Of a stretch of 64,000 nt of DNA, positions 1 to 7,597 are shown piece by piece; the stretch's first letter is position 1, and the number at the start of each line of letters is the position of its first letter. A model generated the notes under the pieces. The model made no database searches. It saw only the letters and a list, made by a program, of their open reading frames with translations, and was not told the origin of the DNA. Source of the DNA: Kineothrix sp. MB12-C1 (GTDB lineage: Bacteria > Bacillota > Clostridia > Lachnospirales > Lachnospiraceae); assembly GCF_030863805.1 (NCBI RefSeq), contig NZ_CP132957.1, forward strand, positions 930,001 through 994,000, written 5' to 3'. The position numbers were made by a program, and so were the translations under genes.

Positions 1-92
1 GCAAGCCCTTCGCTGATATCCGCCGCAATATCCATCACACTCATCGCAGCTTCATATTCTTTACTGCTTCCATCTTTTAATGTAATCTTCAT
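1..92 (-). CDS. thrS: Threonyl-tRNA synthetase, N-terminal end (partial)
   Basis: The reverse strand encodes about 30 residues starting MKITLKDGSSKEYEA and continuing VMDIAADISEGL, the TGS domain that opens threonyl-tRNA synthetases. The rest lies off the window. ThrS charges tRNA-Thr in the cytoplasm. The ATG at 92 is preferred; an in-frame ATG at 104 lies one base from the purine-rich AGAAAGG and is too close to use it. A Thr T-box with specifier ACC lies upstream (651-891), which independently supports the assignment. A small membrane-protein gene sits between leader and thrS, an unusual arrangement. Confidence 0.88.
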   Translation of the reverse strand, partial: MKITLKDGSSKEYEAAMSVMDIAADISEGL

Positions 93-138
93 CTTAATAA
101 CCATACCTTTCTTAATAATCCGCTGCTTCGGCTTATCT

Positions 139-165
139 GTTACTGTTCACTCCGTGACCGGTAAC
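139..165 (-). promoter_or_regulatory. Imperfect hairpin just upstream of thrS
   Basis: A nested inverted repeat, GTTAC/GTAAC outside TTCAC/GTGA, lies between the small membrane gene and thrS. It has no T-run, so it is unlikely to be an intrinsic terminator. It could be an RNA processing or stability element in the T-box transcript; this role is inferred from position only. Confidence 0.3.
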
Positions 166-179
166 GCTTATATCCCTAT

Positions 180-422
180 TTATTCCTCACAGCAGCATTC
201 TTCTTCGCAATAATCGAACAACTCATCTTCATCCAAAGTATTTATATTATTGCTGCCGTTATTACTTCCAATCATCACTCTTTTTTTCGGAGAAATCAAC
301 ATTCCCACCACGAGTCCGGATAATACACACACTGCCAGAGTCAGCATATATTCCCTCTTCTTCATCGTCTTTAACTCTTCCAAAATATCCTGTAATTCAT
401 TCCATCTTTCCTGCATAATCAT
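180..422 (-). CDS. Small single-pass membrane protein, unknown function
   Basis: The 80-residue product has an amphipathic, charged N-terminus (about residues 3-24), one hydrophobic segment (about 27-45, LTLAVCVLSGLVVGMLI), a basic stop-transfer stretch (SPKKRV) and a very acidic, cysteine-rich tail ending EEECCCEE. AGGAGG precedes the start; a second ATG two codons in has the better 9-base spacing. It lies downstream of the Thr T-box and upstream of thrS in the same direction, so it is probably on the T-box-controlled transcript. No family is recognised. The three adjacent cysteines could bind metal, but nothing else supports that. Confidence 0.65.
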   Translation of the reverse strand: MIMQERWNELQDILEELKTMKKREYMLTLAVCVLSGLVVGMLISPKKRVMIGSNNGSNNINTLDEDELFDYCEEECCCEE

Positions 423-650
423 TTTCCTCCTTTTTGGCTTACAAACTTTAACTCTTTCATCTCTTTCTTACTATAAATAAGGGATTTCCCAATATGGAAG
501 AACAAAAGTGTGCTTCGCTCACTCTCGCGATTTAAACTTATAACTGCACAGCTTTTGTTCCGCGCGCGTAGCTGCGCATCCTGCACGGAGTGCTTTTATT
601 CTATAGGATCAACACTTTTACACTTTAATGTAACAAGGTCTTTCCTATAG
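423..650 (-). other. Gene-free leader segment with an imperfect inverted repeat
   Basis: This stretch lies between the T-box terminator and the small membrane gene. It holds an imperfect inverted repeat (arms 500-513 and 546-560, GAACAAAAG matched to CTTTTGTTC) around a GC-rich insert with words like those in the 79-bp repeat at 10.8 kb (GAGCGAAGCACAC type). No open frame with a ribosome site is seen. Confidence 0.4.
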
Positions 651-693
651 AATAAAAAAGCCCCTTACACCATATTTCCATATAGTGTAAGGG
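651..693 (-). terminator. T-box intrinsic terminator
   Basis: On the minus strand a strong stem (CCCTTACACTATA paired to TATGGTGTAAGGG, short TGGAA loop) is followed by six T residues. It lies directly after the conserved T-box sequence, so it is the terminator half of the terminator/antiterminator switch. Confidence 0.9.
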
Positions 694-891
694 ACGTATT
701 GTTATTCTACGCGGTTCCACCCTTTTTGTTTCGCACCATGAACATATATTCACTGATTGCGAAGCCTCTTCCTTCGACGGTAACGGTATCACCGGACCTG
801 ATTAGGGTCACTCAGAGATGGTCTTCGGATGCTTCCTGCCAGGATACTTGCAGCTCCCTTACGTTGCCGTAAATCGGTACCCCTCTCTGAC
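651..891 (-). promoter_or_regulatory. T-box riboswitch, specifier ACC (threonine)
   Basis: The minus strand carries the conserved antiterminator sequence AGGGTGGAACCGCG (710-723), followed by the terminator at 651-693. The base of Stem I pairs TCAGAGA (884-890) with TCTCTGA, and the 5' strand continues as the GA-rich AGAGAGG. Just above the lower stem on the 3' side is the triplet ACC followed by A (820-822), in the specifier position. Known mechanism: uncharged tRNA-Thr pairs with the specifier and T-box bulge and stabilises the antiterminator, raising expression in threonine limitation. The controlled genes are the membrane protein at 180-422 and thrS. Confidence 0.9.
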
Positions 892-1028
892 ACATTTCCA
901 CATCTTACTTTTCTCTTCTTTGTATTATTCATATTCACTATTTACTGTTATTCTATGACACTTTTTTTAATTTGTAAAGTTGTAAATAGTATTTCCAAGT
1001 TTTTTCTATATATTGCAATAATTTCTAT

Positions 1029-1532
1029 TTAATTTTTGCCGCAGCATTTCTTATATTTTTTACCGCTTCCGCAAGGACATGGATCGTTAGGATATATTTT
1101 ATCTTCTTTTACGACTGTTGTAGATGCTTTCTGAATTCTGTAAAGTTCTTTCCTTTTGTCCTCATCGAGGATAGCATTCCACTCTTCCAGTTCATACAGC
1201 CAGTCCGCTCCTGCTCCGACCATATTCTTATAAAGAAGTTCATTATCGAAATCCAGGCTTACTTCCGTATCCTCTTCCATATCATCGATGGGGTTCGCTT
1301 CTTTTAAGCTGTCATTGATGCCGTCAAGAAATCCTGCCATAGTCAGAAGATCAACATCGTACTTTTCTGCCAGCTCCTTTACGGTACCTTTTACTACTTC
1401 TTCCTGATTCCTCAAAAGATCTGCATAGATTTCTTTTTCTTTCTGAAAATAGTCTGCCCAGAGTCTCTGTAAATCTCCTTTATTTGCTGTTTCTGAATAA
1501 GCCATATCATGCCACTGTTTTAATAATGCCAT
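1029..1532 (-). CDS. SEC-C motif protein
   Basis: The 167-residue protein ends [19 protein letters not shown], a textbook SEC-C zinc-binding motif (CxC...CC) like the C-terminus of SecA. The rest (residues 1-140) is a mostly helical, acidic domain without signal peptide or membrane segment. Standalone SEC-C proteins of this size are common in Clostridia but their function is not established; the motif suggests zinc binding and possibly contact with SecB, ribosomes or nucleic acid. It is followed by the thrS leader in the same direction but with its own unit. Confidence 0.8.
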   Translation of the reverse strand: MALLKQWHDMAYSETANKGDLQRLWADYFQKEKEIYADLLRNQEEVVKGTVKELAEKYDVDLLTMAGFLDGINDSLKEANPIDDMEEDTEVSLDFDNELLYKNMVGAGADWLYELEEWNAILDEDKRKELYRIQKASTTVVKEDKIYPNDPCPCGSGKKYKKCCGKN

Positions 1533-1886
1533 TGTACTACCACCTTTGTCTATTATCGTTATAATATATGTTGACGATTCTGCCGGAAAATTCTGCTGAA
1601 AACTTTTCAGTAGAATAGAAGAAAATGGTCAAACTATTGTTAGTATATAATATTTTTCAAAAAAAGTAAATTTTTTTATTTTATCTGTATAAACCTGGAA
1701 ATGACGTCAATAATAAAAATAGTCAAGGGAACCCCCTCCTTTGACAATACCCCAGATAAGAAAAATACTTATCCTCCCCTATGGAAGCCTTTGAAAATGA
1801 TGAATATGCATTTTCAGGGGCTTTCATTTATCCAATCAGTATTTCGTCTTTTATTATTTCCATTCCTTCTAAAATGTGATATGATA
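1533..1886. other. Intergenic region with terminator-like hairpin (1787-1821)
   Basis: No convincing gene is visible. GCCTTTGAAAATG (1787-1799) pairs with CATTTTCAGGGGC (1809-1821) allowing G-U pairs, and is followed by TTTCATTT on the plus strand. A second small pair, GTCAAGG/CCTTTGAC, lies at about 1722-1745. A short plus-strand open frame at 1701-1955 lacks a ribosome site and crosses the hairpins. Confidence 0.4.
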
Positions 1887-1889
1887 CCA

Positions 1890-1944
1890 GGGTCAAAAGG
1901 TCATGTTTTTTCATGCCTGCATGAAATACATGACTTTGGGACCC
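1890..1944. repeat. Long imperfect hairpin, about 55 bp
   Basis: GGGTC plus an AAAAGGTCATG arm pairs imperfectly with CATGACTTTGGGACCC, and the centre is a perfect stem TTTCATGC-CT-GCATGAAA. A smaller GCCC-GAATA-GGGC stem follows at 1963-1975. There is no T-run, so it is not a simple terminator. It resembles the palindromic interspersed elements of Firmicutes; whether it is repeated elsewhere in the genome cannot be seen here. Confidence 0.5.
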
Positions 1945-2078
1945 GCCAAACATGAGAAAGCAGCCCGAATAGGGCGGATTTCGAATGTTTTAGGAGTGCG
2001 CAGCAATCCGTAGGTATCAACATCATATGTGTTATTGAAATACATAGCGTAAATATATTTATTAGAAATGGAGATCAC

Positions 2079-2339
2079 ATGAAGAAGAAATCAAAACAAA
2101 TCGCAGCTTGGTTCTGCATCATCTTATTAGTATCGTTATACGTGGCAACCTTTATTATTTCCCTCTTGGATTTCCCCGGATCAGGTGCGCTTTTTCAAGC
2201 CTGTCTTGCGGCAACCATCGGAGTTCCTATTCTTTTGTGGATTTACATCTGGCTGTATGGAAAGCTTAAGGGCAGACACACCATCGCATCTATGGATATC
2301 TTACAGGATGCCGATTCTTCCGATCGGGAAGAATTATAA
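2079..2339 (+). CDS. Small two-helix membrane protein, unknown function
   Basis: The 86-residue product starts MKKKSKQ and has two hydrophobic segments (about residues 8-31 and 37-60) separated by a short loop (DFPGSG), then a basic and an acidic tail. GGAG sits eight bases before the ATG. The last six bases overlap the convergent c-di-GMP gene. No family is recognised; both termini probably face the cytoplasm by the positive-inside rule. Confidence 0.65.
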   Translation: MKKKSKQIAAWFCIILLVSLYVATFIISLLDFPGSGALFQACLAATIGVPILLWIYIWLYGKLKGRHTIASMDILQDADSSDREEL

Positions 2340-4154
2340 AACATCCTCGTATAAATCTTCACTATTCACTACTTTTTCTAAGAATACGTTAACGCTTTTC
2401 TCACAGAATTGCGTTCCGGCCCCTTTCTTCAATTGATCGATTGCATATTCTTTCGACAAAGCCTTGCGATAGCTTCGTTCGCTTCTCATCGCATCATAGG
2501 CATCCGCAATCGCAATCAATCGTGACGGAAGGGGTATTTCTTCTCCGGCGAGTCCCTTAGGATAACCTTTCCCATCCCATCTTTCATGGTGAGCCAGCAC
2601 ATATTCACTCATCTCTGAGAAATCATTGATCGTGCTAAGAATCCGATAGCCTATTTCCGGATGCTTCCTAATTTCTTCCCATTCACATTCATCTAAGGAA
2701 CCGGGCTTATTTAATATTCCCTCTTCGATAGCAACTTTTCCAATATCATGTAGAATCCCTACCGCTTTTAATTCCTTTATTTCATCCTCTCTTAACCCCA
2801 TAGCGATTCCCATCATTTCGCATAGTTGGGAAACTCTGCGGGAATGCTCTTCTTCCCTCGGATTTTTCTCATGAAGTGTGGCCATAATTGTATAGAGCGT
2901 TTTCCCTTTTACACTGGCACTTTCCAAAACTTTTTTCTTATACATATAGGTTTCTGCATTTTTCACGGTATCCGTAATCGGTTCCTCTGCATTTCTCTTA
3001 GCACAGTAGCCAAAAGCCAGGGATAAGGGCACAGAATTCACCGATTGCTTACTCGCTGCCTTTTCCATATTGCCGATTAACTGCTTCATCTCTTCTTCCC
3101 CCGTATTTGGCGAAAAGATAATGAATTCATCCCCTGCCTGCCGGCACACAATATCTTGTTTTCTCGTTCCTTCACTGAGCACACTTGCGACTTTTTTAAT
3201 ATATAAATCTCCCGCGGAATGTCCGAAAGAATCGTTAATCAGTTTTAAACCATTGATGTCTATCATCGTAATCATTAGAGGATAATTCTCTTCCTTATCC
3301 AATGCGATCAGCGCCTCATCGAAAAACCTACGGTTGAACAGCCCTGTCAACTGATCATGATAACTCAAAAAGTTCAAACGGCTTTCCGCTTGTTTTCGCT
3401 TAGTAATATCATTGACAATGATTGCCAACTGATTTTCCATCGGACGATATGCGATAATTTCATAATAATATCTCGTCCTTTCCTGAAATCTTTCATAACG
3501 GGCAGGCTTACCGGTTCGTGCCGTGCGTACCAGTTTCTCCATATTTTCCGGCTCCATATTCTCATGCACTTCACAGAATCGCTTCCCAAGGACATCCCTC
3601 TTTTTCAGTCCCGTCAGTACCTCATGGCTATGATTTGCATCCATTATCCTATATTGTGAAAGTTCGTCCCCCGGTTCTCCTACGTAGAGGGCCAAGCCAA
3701 GCTGCATCTCTGTAATCAGGGATTTGTATTTCTCTTCGCTCACTTTCAGCTTTTCACCGTATTCTACAATCTGTCCATATTGCACACGCAATTCCTCTTC
3801 TGTGGCCGTCAACTCTTCTACGTAAGACTGCAGTTCTTCATTAGAAGCCGATAACTCATCATAGCTTTCATTCAACATTTTCTTCATATTCTCCACCTTC
3901 TTCAGAAGACCGGATATGAGATAGTAAATAATGAGTGCCGTACAGAGGACATAAAACATCCCCTTATAAGTATTGATCATCAATCGAATACGTTCATTCC
4001 TGAAAAAAGCATCTACCGCCATATCTGAAAAATAAATCCAGGCAAATCCTATAAGCATGTAAATGATACATATTTTGGCGCCCTCACGCTTCAAAATATC
4101 TTCCCTCATCGTTTTCCATTTATCTTTCCAGTATTTTATCATGAGAATTTTCAT
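2334..4154 (-). CDS. Membrane PAS-GGDEF-HD-GYP c-di-GMP turnover protein
   Basis: The 606-residue protein has two N-terminal membrane segments (about 26-45 and 65-88), a coiled coil rich in EEL repeats (about 90-145), a PAS-like sensor (about 145-255, ending DITKRKQAESRL), a GGDEF domain (about 260-415) and an HD-GYP domain (about 420-590). The GGDEF active site reads AGDEF with intact flanking RxD and DINGLKLIND features, so cyclase activity is possible. The HD domain has HDIGK and the GYP region reads HHERWDGKGYPKGL, typical of active c-di-GMP phosphodiesterases. GGAGG lies eight bases before the start. It is a possible source of the ligand for the riboswitch at 39.7 kb. Confidence 0.88.
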   Translation of the reverse strand: MKILMIKYWKDKWKTMREDILKREGAKICIIYMLIGFAWIYFSDMAVDAFFRNERIRLMINTYKGMFYVLCTALIIYYLISGLLKKVENMKKMLNESYDELSASNEELQSYVEELTATEEELRVQYGQIVEYGEKLKVSEEKYKSLITEMQLGLALYVGEPGDELSQYRIMDANHSHEVLTGLKKRDVLGKRFCEVHENMEPENMEKLVRTARTGKPARYERFQERTRYYYEIIAYRPMENQLAIIVNDITKRKQAESRLNFLSYHDQLTGLFNRRFFDEALIALDKEENYPLMITMIDINGLKLINDSFGHSAGDLYIKKVASVLSEGTRKQDIVCRQAGDEFIIFSPNTGEEEMKQLIGNMEKAASKQSVNSVPLSLAFGYCAKRNAEEPITDTVKNAETYMYKKKVLESASVKGKTLYTIMATLHEKNPREEEHSRRVSQLCEMMGIAMGLREDEIKELKAVGILHDIGKVAIEEGILNKPGSLDECEWEEIRKHPEIGYRILSTINDFSEMSEYVLAHHERWDGKGYPKGLAGEEIPLPSRLIAIADAYDAMRSERSYRKALSKEYAIDQLKKGAGTQFCEKSVNVFLEKVVNSEDLYEDVL

Positions 4155-4203
4155 CGTGAGAACCTCCGTTTAAGCCAGGCTGCTTTCTACAGCACCTCTT
4201 CCT

Positions 4204-4806
4204 TTATATAACACCTAACTTTTCTAATTCTTCTTTCGCCTGCATCTGATCGATGAAATGAATGGTATACATACCAAACTTCTCTGCCGCTGCCAGATTT
4301 ACTTTCGTATCATCCAGAAAAACACATTCCTCCGCTCTCAAATGATATCTATCTATTATAAGCTGATAAATCTCTGGCTGGGGCTTAATAAGCTTCTCTC
4401 TAAACGACAGAATTCCACCGTCCACATAAGGGAGAAAGTCAAGAGCATCCTGACAATCTTCATAAGCACGGCTCGCGAAATTAGACAGGACCAGCACTTG
4501 ATACCCCTTACTCTTTAATTCTTTTACCCATGGAATCGCATAATCATACCTTACGACCATTCCTTGAATATTGGTAAGGGATTCCCGCAATTCCTTTTCT
4601 ATCTCCGGATCATTCGCAATAAATGCATCCATAATTTCCTCATCCGATAAAGCTCCTCTGTCATATTCAGCCCAAACAGCACTTTCCACCGTTGCTTTGA
4701 AAATTCTCTGCAATATCTCTTTCGAATAACCGAACTTTTGGAAAAACGCCTGCCACTCAAATCCTACCAGTACGTTTCCTATATCGAAAATAATTGTTTT
4801 TATCAT
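4204..4806 (-). CDS. HAD family hydrolase (HAD-IA)
   Basis: The 200-residue protein begins MIKTIIFDIGNVLVGF, the HAD motif I in its DxG form used by the YihX-like subgroup. Motif II is VLVLSNFA, a lysine follows at FREKLIKPQPEIY, and motif III is ECVFLDDTKVNL. These indicate a phosphatase-type cytoplasmic enzyme; the substrate cannot be read from sequence. AGGAGG precedes the start. It follows the LysR gene on the same strand with about 50 bases between. Confidence 0.82.
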   Translation of the reverse strand: MIKTIIFDIGNVLVGFEWQAFFQKFGYSKEILQRIFKATVESAVWAEYDRGALSDEEIMDAFIANDPEIEKELRESLTNIQGMVVRYDYAIPWVKELKSKGYQVLVLSNFASRAYEDCQDALDFLPYVDGGILSFREKLIKPQPEIYQLIIDRYHLRAEECVFLDDTKVNLAAAEKFGMYTIHFIDQMQAKEELEKLGVI

Positions 4807-4859
4807 TGCTCTTTCCTCCTGAATAGCATCCTTTGTTCTTTGCCCTTTTATTTTTGAAT

Positions 4860-5765
4860 CTATGCCTTCACTTCTTTCACATCTTCATATATGACTTGAA
4901 GCAGATTCCCCGCTGCTGTAGATATCAGGCTATCCGTAGCTGTTACAATACAAAAATGCCGTTTTGGAATAATTTTATTAAAACGCAGGGCAAATAGCTT
5001 CCCTGCATCCAAATACTCTGTAGCAAATTCCTTCATTACGCTCCCCACTCCCAGATTACGCAGAGCAAACTGTACAATCATATCGCTGGTCGCCAATTCG
5101 AATTCCGGATTCATCACAACTTCATTTCCCTCCAGAAAAGCATCCATATAACTTCTTGTGCTTGTCCTCTTTTCCAGAGAAATAATAGGAAGAAACTCCA
5201 ACTCCTTTAAGTCCAACATTTTATTCTTATATTGGATAAACTTGCATCCTGCAACGAAAATATCCTCTATCTCCTTCGCCTTCACAGACCGAATTCCGGG
5301 CTGGTCATCAAAGGGGCTGCTTACCACTCCAAAATCAATCTTTCCCTCCTGCAAATAGCTAAGGGTTTCCGGGGTGGGCGCATTGGTAACAGTCACTTTA
5401 ATGCCAGGATATCGTTCATGAAATGTCTCCAGATAAGGAAGAAGAAAAAAGCGGAGTGTCATATCACTTGCCCCGATACGTACCTCCCCCAGCTCCAGGT
5501 TAAGCATCTGTGCCACCTTCTTCTCCCCTATTTCAATCTGCTCATAGCCTTTTGCCACATAGCGAAATAGCAGCTCTCCCTCTGCTGTCAGCCGGATACC
5601 CTTCGCCGCTCTGATGAAAAGTTTCGTTCCTATGACACTCTCAAGTTGCTTAAGAGATTGACTTACCGCAGGCTGAGAAATCGAGAGCTGTTCGGCCGCC
5701 AGAGTCAAACTTCCAAACTTCGCGGTATAATAGAATACTTTATAATATTCGAGGTTATTTGTCAT
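4860..5765 (-). CDS. LysR family transcriptional regulator
   Basis: The 301-residue protein has the LysR winged helix at the N-terminus (residues about 5-62, AAEQLSISQPAVSQSLKQLE) and a periplasmic-binding-protein-like effector domain from about residue 88. A CysL/CbL-like start (YYKVFYYTAKFGSLTLAAEQL) is typical of Clostridia members. The target is not evident; the HAD gene follows in the same direction. An ISLre2 element has inserted 85 bases upstream of the start, so its promoter region may be altered. Confidence 0.85.
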   Translation of the reverse strand: MTNNLEYYKVFYYTAKFGSLTLAAEQLSISQPAVSQSLKQLESVIGTKLFIRAAKGIRLTAEGELLFRYVAKGYEQIEIGEKKVAQMLNLELGEVRIGASDMTLRFFLLPYLETFHERYPGIKVTVTNAPTPETLSYLQEGKIDFGVVSSPFDDQPGIRSVKAKEIEDIFVAGCKFIQYKNKMLDLKELEFLPIISLEKRTSTRSYMDAFLEGNEVVMNPEFELATSDMIVQFALRNLGVGSVMKEFATEYLDAGKLFALRFNKIIPKRHFCIVTATDSLISTAAGNLLQVIYEDVKEVKA

Positions 5766-5840
5766 ACCATCTTCTCTGCCTTTACTTTACATTTATGTCA
5801 TTAATTGTACCATATCCTTTCACACTTTACTACAATAAGG

Positions 5841-5849
5841 TTTCTCCTG
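5841..5849 (+). repeat. Target-site duplication of the ISLre2 element (left)
   Basis: TTTCTCCTG at 5841-5849 is repeated exactly at 7521-7529, flanking the transposase gene and its terminal inverted repeats. Nine bases is the duplication length known for the ISLre2 family. Confidence 0.85.
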
Positions 5850-7520
5850 ATAGCGTAAATTTACTGTAGGATTTAATTGGGTAGAGAATCCCCTTGATGT
5901 GTTTTAGATTTAACCTCTTTTCACAATATACCTACTTTCTATTCTTTTTACAATCCCCAAATGTGGTTTTTAAAATAAGCTATCTTTTTCACTTCTGGAA
6001 AGGGAATGCTATGAGTTATCCTTTCTACATAGCGTTGTTCCTCTGTCAGTCGCTTGCTTTCCGATCGAAACATCTCGCTGCTTAAATAGATTCTTTCTTC
6101 TGTACCCACTGCCATGGGCAACTCCTGCTTTTGCATTCTCACCAACTCCAACATATTTCCTTTGTTTGCTTTATAAATCCTTAGCTTTGCCATTTGGTGA
6201 ACTCCATGCTTACTCCACCCTAATGGTCTGGAACTCATCCTGTCTGCGTAGATATGGCTCACATGTCCTTCTGCACTGCATCCCACTTGTGTTTCTTTAT
6301 TTCTCAAACCCTGCATGATCCCATCCCAATGCCCTAGGATATAAGCCATACTACTTTCTACCTTTTTCCTTTGTGCTTCGTTTTCTGTTATATTCAGGAT
6401 TTTTTCAAAGGTCTCGGATGCCATCCATTTCGCTCTCTTGTGTATGGCACCATACAGTTCACTTCTTGCATCCTCTGACGAATCCATTAAATGCGAAGTT
6501 GCTGCTGTGATATATTTCTGCATATGGAATTTATCCAGTACGAAGGTTGATCCGGCTATAAATTTACGTCCGCTTTTTATCCAGGCTGCACCATCTCCAT
6601 TAATATAAATCTGTTTTATGGCATCCATGTCATAGGTGGCGCTGATATACTCATAAATCTCTCGCCAGAACTGTTCTACTCCTTTGCTTCCCTCATATAT
6701 GCCCCCAAAGTACTTCGGATTGATCAGCTTAAACCTTTCGCTTTTAGGCGCTTCTGATTCCGCACCTTCATATACATAGGCTATTTTAGGCATACTGGTG
6801 TTGCTTCGAGGTTTCGTGATATCTCCCTTTTTCTCGAGATACTGCAATGACACATGATCTTCATCTGCATCAATATAAAGATAGGAAACCTGTTTTTTAT
6901 TCTCTATTTTTTCTGGTTTTGTATGAAATTTCAGATCATGTATCTTATTTTTTACTGTCTGTTTGCTGACTTTTTCGGAAAGACTGGCTCTGATTCCTCC
7001 TTTGCGATAGCTACTGTCGACCGCTTCCTCAAGCATCTGCGCCTGTGCATCTTCTGTCATCCTTACATGGCTTTCTAATCCCATGATCCGATCGAGCAGA
7101 TATTCACAGGCTCCAGTCTTCTTGTTCTTAAACAGTGTCTTGCAATATCTCACAGTTCCAAGGCTGGTAATCAGGGATGTTTCATCTCGTCTGCTTATGA
7201 CCCAGTTTCTCCTTCTGTATCCGCTGTTTCTCAGTTCTTCATCCATACTTTCAAAAGTCTCCGCAATCATGTCCAGTCCTAACTGTACTACACTATCTGT
7301 AATTCCATAGATAAACTCTGCTTGTTGTTGAGGATCTTTCAAAAACTTTTCCAGAACTCCTGTTAAATTTTTTGCCCCATTTTCTTCAAACTGTTGTATA
7401 CTTTTAATCATAGAGAGCACCTTCCTTTGTGTCCGATTTTTTCTTAGTCGTTAAAATCATAACACAAAGAGGCGTTCTCTTTTTATTCAATTAATATCCT
7501 ACAAAAACTTTACCCTAGCG
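5850..7520 (-). mobile_element. ISLre2 family insertion sequence, intact
   Basis: The 1,671-bp element carries one transposase gene. Its ends form an imperfect terminal inverted repeat: TAGCGTAAATTTACTGTAGG at the left and, on the opposite strand, TAGGGTAAAGTTTTTGTAGG at the right. The flanking 9-bp duplication TTTCTCCTG (5841-5849, 7521-7529) is perfect, which points to recent transposition. It sits between purA (and its terminator) and the LysR gene. Confidence 0.9.
5948..7420 (-). CDS. ISLre2 family transposase
   Basis: The 490-residue protein matches the ISLre2/UPF0236 pattern: N-terminal helical region, then SYLYIDADEDHVSLQ with the first catalytic aspartates, IYINGDGAAWIKSG with the second, an HMQKYI region, and C-terminal HVSHIYADRMSSRPLGWSKHG. 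It is full length. The element carries no other gene. Confidence 0.92.
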   Translation of the reverse strand: MLSMIKSIQQFEENGAKNLTGVLEKFLKDPQQQAEFIYGITDSVVQLGLDMIAETFESMDEELRNSGYRRRNWVISRRDETSLITSLGTVRYCKTLFKNKKTGACEYLLDRIMGLESHVRMTEDAQAQMLEEAVDSSYRKGGIRASLSEKVSKQTVKNKIHDLKFHTKPEKIENKKQVSYLYIDADEDHVSLQYLEKKGDITKPRSNTSMPKIAYVYEGAESEAPKSERFKLINPKYFGGIYEGSKGVEQFWREIYEYISATYDMDAIKQIYINGDGAAWIKSGRKFIAGSTFVLDKFHMQKYITAATSHLMDSSEDARSELYGAIHKRAKWMASETFEKILNITENEAQRKKVESSMAYILGHWDGIMQGLRNKETQVGCSAEGHVSHIYADRMSSRPLGWSKHGVHQMAKLRIYKANKGNMLELVRMQKQELPMAVGTEERIYLSSEMFRSESKRLTEEQRYVERITHSIPFPEVKKIAYFKNHIWGL

Positions 7521-7550
7521 TTTCTCCTGTCACGGAAAGGGATCGGAACA

Positions 7551-7591
7551 AAAAGGTCGTATAGTCCCCTATGCCGACACTATACAACCTT
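7551..7591 (-). terminator. Intrinsic terminator of purA
   Basis: On the minus strand GGTTGTATAGT (7579-7589) pairs with ACTATACGACC (7555-7565), followed by four T residues and G. It lies seven bases after the purA stop codon. Confidence 0.85.
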
Positions 7592-7597
7592 CCTTCT

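Noticed and set aside
1701-1955. 84-residue open frame on the plus strand
   Set aside because: It crosses two hairpins, lacks a ribosome site and resembles nothing.
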